Below, one piece after another: positions 59,150 through 64,000 of a stretch of DNA of 64,000 bases. Numbering within the stretch: the stretch's first letter is position 1; every line of letters starts with the position of its first letter. The DNA comes from Macrostomum hystrix (lineage: Eukaryota; Platyhelminthes; Macrostomidae): NCBI GenBank assembly GCA_950097015.1, contig CATNEN010000001.1, positions 4,432,001-4,496,000 on the forward strand, read 5' to 3'. The position numbers and the translations under genes are program-made. Below the pieces are notes generated by a model. The model saw nothing but the letters and a program-made list of their open reading frames with translations, was not told the origin of the DNA and made no database searches.

Positions 59150-62100
59150 GATTTTTCTGAAACTCTACCTGAGTTTTCTGAATCTCTACCTGAGGTTTCT
59201 GAATCTCTACCTGAGTTTTCTCAATCTCTACCTGAGGTTTCTGAATCTCTACCTGACTATTTTCTCAATCTCTACCTGAGGTTTCTCAATTCTTACCTGA
59301 GTTTTCTCAATTCTTACCTGAGTTTTCTAAATCTCTACCTGAGTTTTCTGAATCTCCACCTGAGTTTTCTGAATCTCTACCTGAGGTTTCTGAATCTCTA
59401 CCTGAGTTTTCTCAATCTCTACCTGAGTTTTCTCAATCTCTACCTGAGTTTTCTCAATCTCCACCTGAGTTTTCTCAATCCCTACCTGAGGTTTCTGAAT
59501 CTCTACCTGAGTTTTCTCAATCTCTACCTGAGGTTTCTGAATCTCTACCTGAGTTTTCTCAATCTCTACCTGAGTTTTCTCAATCTCTACCTGAGGTTTC
59601 GGAATCTCTACCTGACTATTTTCTAAATTTCTACCTGAGTTTTCTCAATCTCCACCTGAGTTTTCTCAATCTCTACCTGAGGTTTCTGAATCTCTACCTG
59701 AGTTTTCTCAATCTCTACCTGAGTTTTCTCAATCTCTACCTCAGTTTTCTCAATCTCTACCTGAGGTTTCTCAATCTCTACCTGAGTTTTCTCAATCTCC
59801 ACCTGAGTTTTCTCAATCCCTACCTGAGGTTTCTGAATCTCTACCTGAGTTTTCTCAATCTCTACCTGAGGTTTCTGAATCTCTACCTGACTATTTTCTA
59901 AATCTCTACCTGAGTTTTCTCAATCTCTACCTGAGGTTTCTCAATTCTTACCTGAGTTTTCTCAATTCTTACCTGAGTTTTCTAAATCTCTACCTGAGTT
60001 TTCTCAATCTCCACCTGAGTTTTCTAAATCTCTACCTGAGGTTTCTGAATCTCTACCTGAGGTTTCTGAATCTCTACCTGAGTTTTCTCAATCTCCACCT
60101 GAGTTTTCTGAATCTCTACCTGAGGTTTCTGAATCTCTACCTGAGTTTTCTGAATCTCCACCTGAGTTTTCTGAATCTCTACCTGAGGTTTCTGAATCTC
60201 TACCTGAGTTTTCTCAATCTCTACCTGAGTTTTCTCAATCTCTACCTGAGGTTTCGGAATCTCTACCTGACTATTTTCTAAATTTCTACCTGAGTTTTCT
60301 CAATCTCCACCTGAGTTTTCTCAATCTCTACCTGAGGTTTCTGAATCTCTACCTGAGTTTTCTCAATCTCTACCTGAGTTTTCTCAATCTCTACCTCAGT
60401 TTTCTCAATCTCTACCTGAGGTTTCTAAATCTCTACCTGAGGTTTCTGAATCTCTACCTGAGGTTTCTGAATCTCTACCTGAGTTTTCTCAATCTCCACC
60501 TGAGTTTTCTCAATCTCTACCTGAGGTTTCTCAATCTCTACCTGAGTTTTCTCAATCTCTACCTGAGTTTTCTCAATCTCTACCTGAGGTTTCGGAATCT
60601 CTACCTGACTATTTTCTAAATTTCTACCTGAGTTTTCTCAATCTCCACCTGAGTTTTCTCAATCTCTACCTGAGGTTTCTGAATCTCTACCTGAGTTTTC
60701 TCAATCTCTACCTGAGTTTTCTCAATCTCTACCTCAGTTTTCTCAATCTCTACCTGAGGTTTCTGAATCTCTACCTGAGGTTTCTGAATCTCTACCTGAG
60801 TTTTCTCAATCTCTACCTGAGTTTTCTCAATCTCTAACTGAGGTTTCTGAATCTCTACCTGAGTTTTATCAATCTCTACCTCAGTTTTCTCAATCTCTAC
60901 CTCAGTTTTCTCAATCTCTACCTGAGGTTTCTGAATCTCTACCTGAGGTTTCTGAATCTCTACCTGAGTTAGATTTCTCAATCTCCACCTGAGTTTTCTC
61001 AATCTCCACCTGAGGTTTCTGAATCTCTACCTGAGTTTTCTCAATCTCCACCTGAGTTTTCTCAATCCCTACCTGAGGTTTCTGAATCTCTACCTGAGTT
61101 TTCTCAATCTCTACCTGAGTTTTCTCAATCTCTACCTGAGTTTTCTCAATCTCTACCTGAGTTTTCTCAATCTCCACCTGAGTTTTCTAAATCTCTACCT
61201 GAGGTTTCTGAATCTCTACCTGAGGTTTCTGAATCTCTACCTGAGTTTTCTCAATCTCCACCTGAGTTTTCTGAATCTCTACCTGAGGTTTCTGAATCTC
61301 TACCTGAGTTTTCTGAATCTCCACCTGAGTTTTCTGAATCTCTACCTGAGGTTTCTGAATCTCTACCTGAGTTTTCTCAATCTCTACCTGAGTTTTCTCA
61401 ATCTCTACCTGAGGTTTCGGAATCTCTACCTGACTATTTTCTAAATTTCTACCTGAGTTTTCTCAATCTCCACCTGAGTTTTCTCAATCTCTACCTGAGG
61501 TTTCTGAATCTCTACCTGAGTTTTCTCAATCTCTACCTGAGTTTTCTCAATCTCTACCTCAGTTTTCTCAATCTCCACCTGAGTTTTCTAAATCTCTACC
61601 TGAGGTTTCTGAATCTCTACCTGAGGTTTCTGAATCTCTACCTGAGTTTTCTCAATCTCCACCTGAGTTTTCTCAATCTCTACCTGAGGTTTCTAAATCT
61701 CTACCTGAGTTTTCTCAATCTCTACCTGAGTTTTCTCAATCCCTACCTGAGGTTTCGGAATCTCTACCTGACTATTTTCTAAATTTCTACCTGAGTTTTC
61801 TCAATCTCCACCTGAGTTTTCTCAATCTCTACCTGAGGTTTCTGAATCTCTACCTGAGTTTTCTCAATCTCTACCTGAGTTTTCTCAATCTCTACCTCAG
61901 TTTTCTCAATCTCTACCTGAGGTTTCTGAATCTCTACCTGAGGTTTCTGAATCTCTACCTGAGTTTTCTCAATCTCTACCTGAGTTTTCTCAATCTCTAC
62001 CTGAGGTTTCTGAATCTCTACCTGAGTTTTATCAATCTCTACCTGAGTTTTCTCAATCTCTACCTGAGGTTTCTGAATCTCTACCTGAGTTTTATCAATC

Positions 62101-64000
62101 TCTACCTCAGTTTTCTCAATCTCTACCTGAGGTTTCTGAATCTCTACCTGAGGTTTCTGAATCTCTACCTGAGTTAGTTTTCTCAATCTCCACCTGAGTT
62201 TTCTCAATCTCCACCTGAGTTTTGTCAATCTCCACCTGAGTTTTCTCAATCTCCACCTGAGTTTTCTCAATCCCTACCTGAGGTTTCTGAATCTCTACCT
62301 GAGTTTTCTCAATCTCTACCTGAGTTTTCTCAATCTCTACCTGAGTTTTCTCAATCTCTACCTGAGTTTTCTCAATCTCTACCTGAGGTTTCTGAATCTC
62401 TACCTGAGGTTTCTGAATCTCTACCTGAGTTTTCTCAATCTCCACCTGAGTTTTCTGAATCTCTACCTGAGGTTTCTGAATCTCTACCTGAGTTTTCTGA
62501 ATCTCCACCTGAGTTTTCTGAATCTCTACCTGAGGTTTCTGAATCTCTACCTGAGTTTTCTCAATCTCTACCTGAGTTTTCTCAATCTCTACCTGAGGTT
62601 TCGGAATCTCTACCTGACTATTTTCTAAATTTCTACCTGAGTTTTCTCAATCTCCACCTGAGTTTTCTCAATCTCTACCTGAGGTTTCTGAATCTCTACC
62701 TGAGTTTTCTCAATCTCTACCTGAGTTTTCTCAATCTCTACCTCAGTTTTCTCAATCTCCACCTGAGTTTTCTAAATCTCTACCTGAGGTTTCTGAATCT
62801 CTACCTGAGGTTTCTGAATCTCTACCTGAGTTTTCTCAATCTCCACCTGAGTTTTCTCAATCTCTACCTGAGGTTTCTAAATCTCTACCTGAGTTTTCTC
62901 AATCTCTACCTGAGTTTTCTCAATCCCTACCTGAGGTTTCGGAATCTCTACCTGACTATTTTCTAAATTTCTACCTGAGTTTTCTCAATCTCCACCTGAG
63001 TTTTCTCAATCTCTACCTGAGGTTTCTGAATCTCTACCTGAGTTTTCTCAATCTCTACCTGAGTTTTCTCAATCTCTACCTCAGTTTTCTCAATCTCTAC
63101 CTGAGGTTTCTGAATCTCTACCTGAGGTTTCTGAATCTCTACCTGAGTTTTCTCAATCTCTACCTGAGTTTTCTCAATCTCTACCTGAGGTTTCTGAATC
63201 TCTACCTGAGTTTTATCAATCTCTACCTGAGTTTTCTCAATCTCTACCTGAGGTTTCTGAATCTCTACCTGAGTTTTATCAATCTCTACCTCAGTTTTCT
63301 CAATCTCTACCTGAGGTTTCTGAATCTCTACCTGAGGTTTCTGAATCTCTACCTGAGTTAGTTTTCTCAATCTCCACCTGAGTTTTCTCAATCTCCACCT
63401 GAGTTTTGTCAATCTCCACCTGAGTTTTCTCAATCTCCACCTGAGTTTTCTCAATCCCTACCTGAGGTTTCTGAATCTCTACCTGAGTTTTCTCAATCTC
63501 TACCTGAGTTTTCTCAATCTCTACCTGAGTTTTCTCAATCTCTACCTGAGTTTTCTCAATCTCTACCTGAGGTTTCTGAATCTCTACCTGAGGTTTCTGA
63601 ATCTCTACCTGACTATTTTCTAAATCTCTACCTGAGTTTTCTCAATCTCTACCTGAGGTTTCTCAATTCTTACCTGAGTTTTCTCAATCTCCACCTGAGT
63701 TTTCTCAATCTCCACCTGAGTTTTCTCAATCTCCACCTGAGTTTTCTCAATCCCTACCTGAGGTTTCTGAATCTCTACCTGAGTTTTCTCAATCTCTACC
63801 TGAGTTTTCTCAATCTCTACCTGAGTTTTCTCAATCTCTACCTGAGTTTTCTCAATCTCCACCTGAGTTTTCTAAATCTCTACCTGAGGTTTCTGAATCT
63901 CTACCTGACTATTTTCTAAATCTCTACCTGAGTTTTCTCAATCTCTACCTCAGTTTTCTCAATCTCTACCTGAGGTTTCTGAATCTCTACCTGAGGTTTC
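59150..64000 (+). repeat. 21-bp minisatellite with about 1.18-kb higher-order repeat, continues past window
   Basis: At least 4.85 kb of 'aatctctacctgagttttctc' related units, in forms gagtttt, gaggttt and cagtttt, with ctc/ctg/cta and tct/tcc variants. A marker unit 'ctgactattttctaaatttc' recurs. Positions near 61433/62617 and 61770/62954 are 1184 bp apart with the same unit order between them. The array reaches the window edge. Being a multiple of three, the complement gives KTQVEIE-type open frames that are not taken as protein. Confidence 0.96.

Noticed and set aside
60616-63862. KTQVEIE coiled-coil-like proteins on the minus strand
   Set aside because: The 21-bp unit is a multiple of three and stop-free on that strand. 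Frames break wherever single-base shifts occur, and no unique coding sequence is attached.

Overview
The window is nuclear DNA of an invertebrate animal. Every confident gene is split by GT-AG introns (one GC-AG), intergenic DNA is AT-rich, there are tRNA-derived SINEs and DNA transposons, and roughly a third of the sequence is minisatellite. A Toll-like receptor with protostome-type cysteine clusters, and a nicotinic-type channel carrying the Pro-Ala pore signature known from molluscan and flatworm acetylcholine-gated chloride channels, point to a lophotrochozoan/spiralian. That placement is inference; no species is identified.

Genes, left to right: (1) 2855-5313 (+), the 3' end of an otoferlin-like ferlin with two tandem, mutually exclusive terminal exons, each encoding a complete membrane anchor. 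(2) 7767-11830 (+), a three-exon Toll-like receptor. (3) 12617-16420 (+), an ankyrin-repeat protein with one unresolved junction. (4) 18296-26025 (-), a two-exon Cys-loop channel subunit with a 6-kb intron filled with transposons and satellites; its stop codon lies in a (CAGT)n microsatellite. (5) 29882-36067 (-), the 3' five exons of an unrecognised single-pass membrane protein with an Ig-like, eight-cysteine ectodomain. (6) 48619-55268 (+), cyclin L with its arginine/serine tail. (7) 57030-57272 (+), LSM6. Cyclin L and LSM6 both serve RNA processing but are separate units about 1.8 kb apart; nothing suggests the seven genes form a functional cluster.

Repeats: at least 18 arrays were found, many with GAGA-rich 16-, 19-, 20-, 30-, 32- and 34-bp units that look related. 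Several have higher-order periods (720 and 360 bp at 37.6-40.2 kb, 440 bp at 42.3-43.6 kb, about 1184 bp at 61.4-63.6 kb). The dispersed elements are two SINE families, a TTAA-flanked foldback element with older copies, and a short hAT-like element.

The most unusual observation is at 35158-35629. A 236-bp tandem duplication copied the end of a coding exon with its splice donor next to an AG-free, pyrimidine-rich minisatellite. The junction made a good acceptor, so the copy is now a possible 84-nt, phase 1-1, in-frame cassette exon. Most very long open frames in the window are artefacts of stop-free satellite units.
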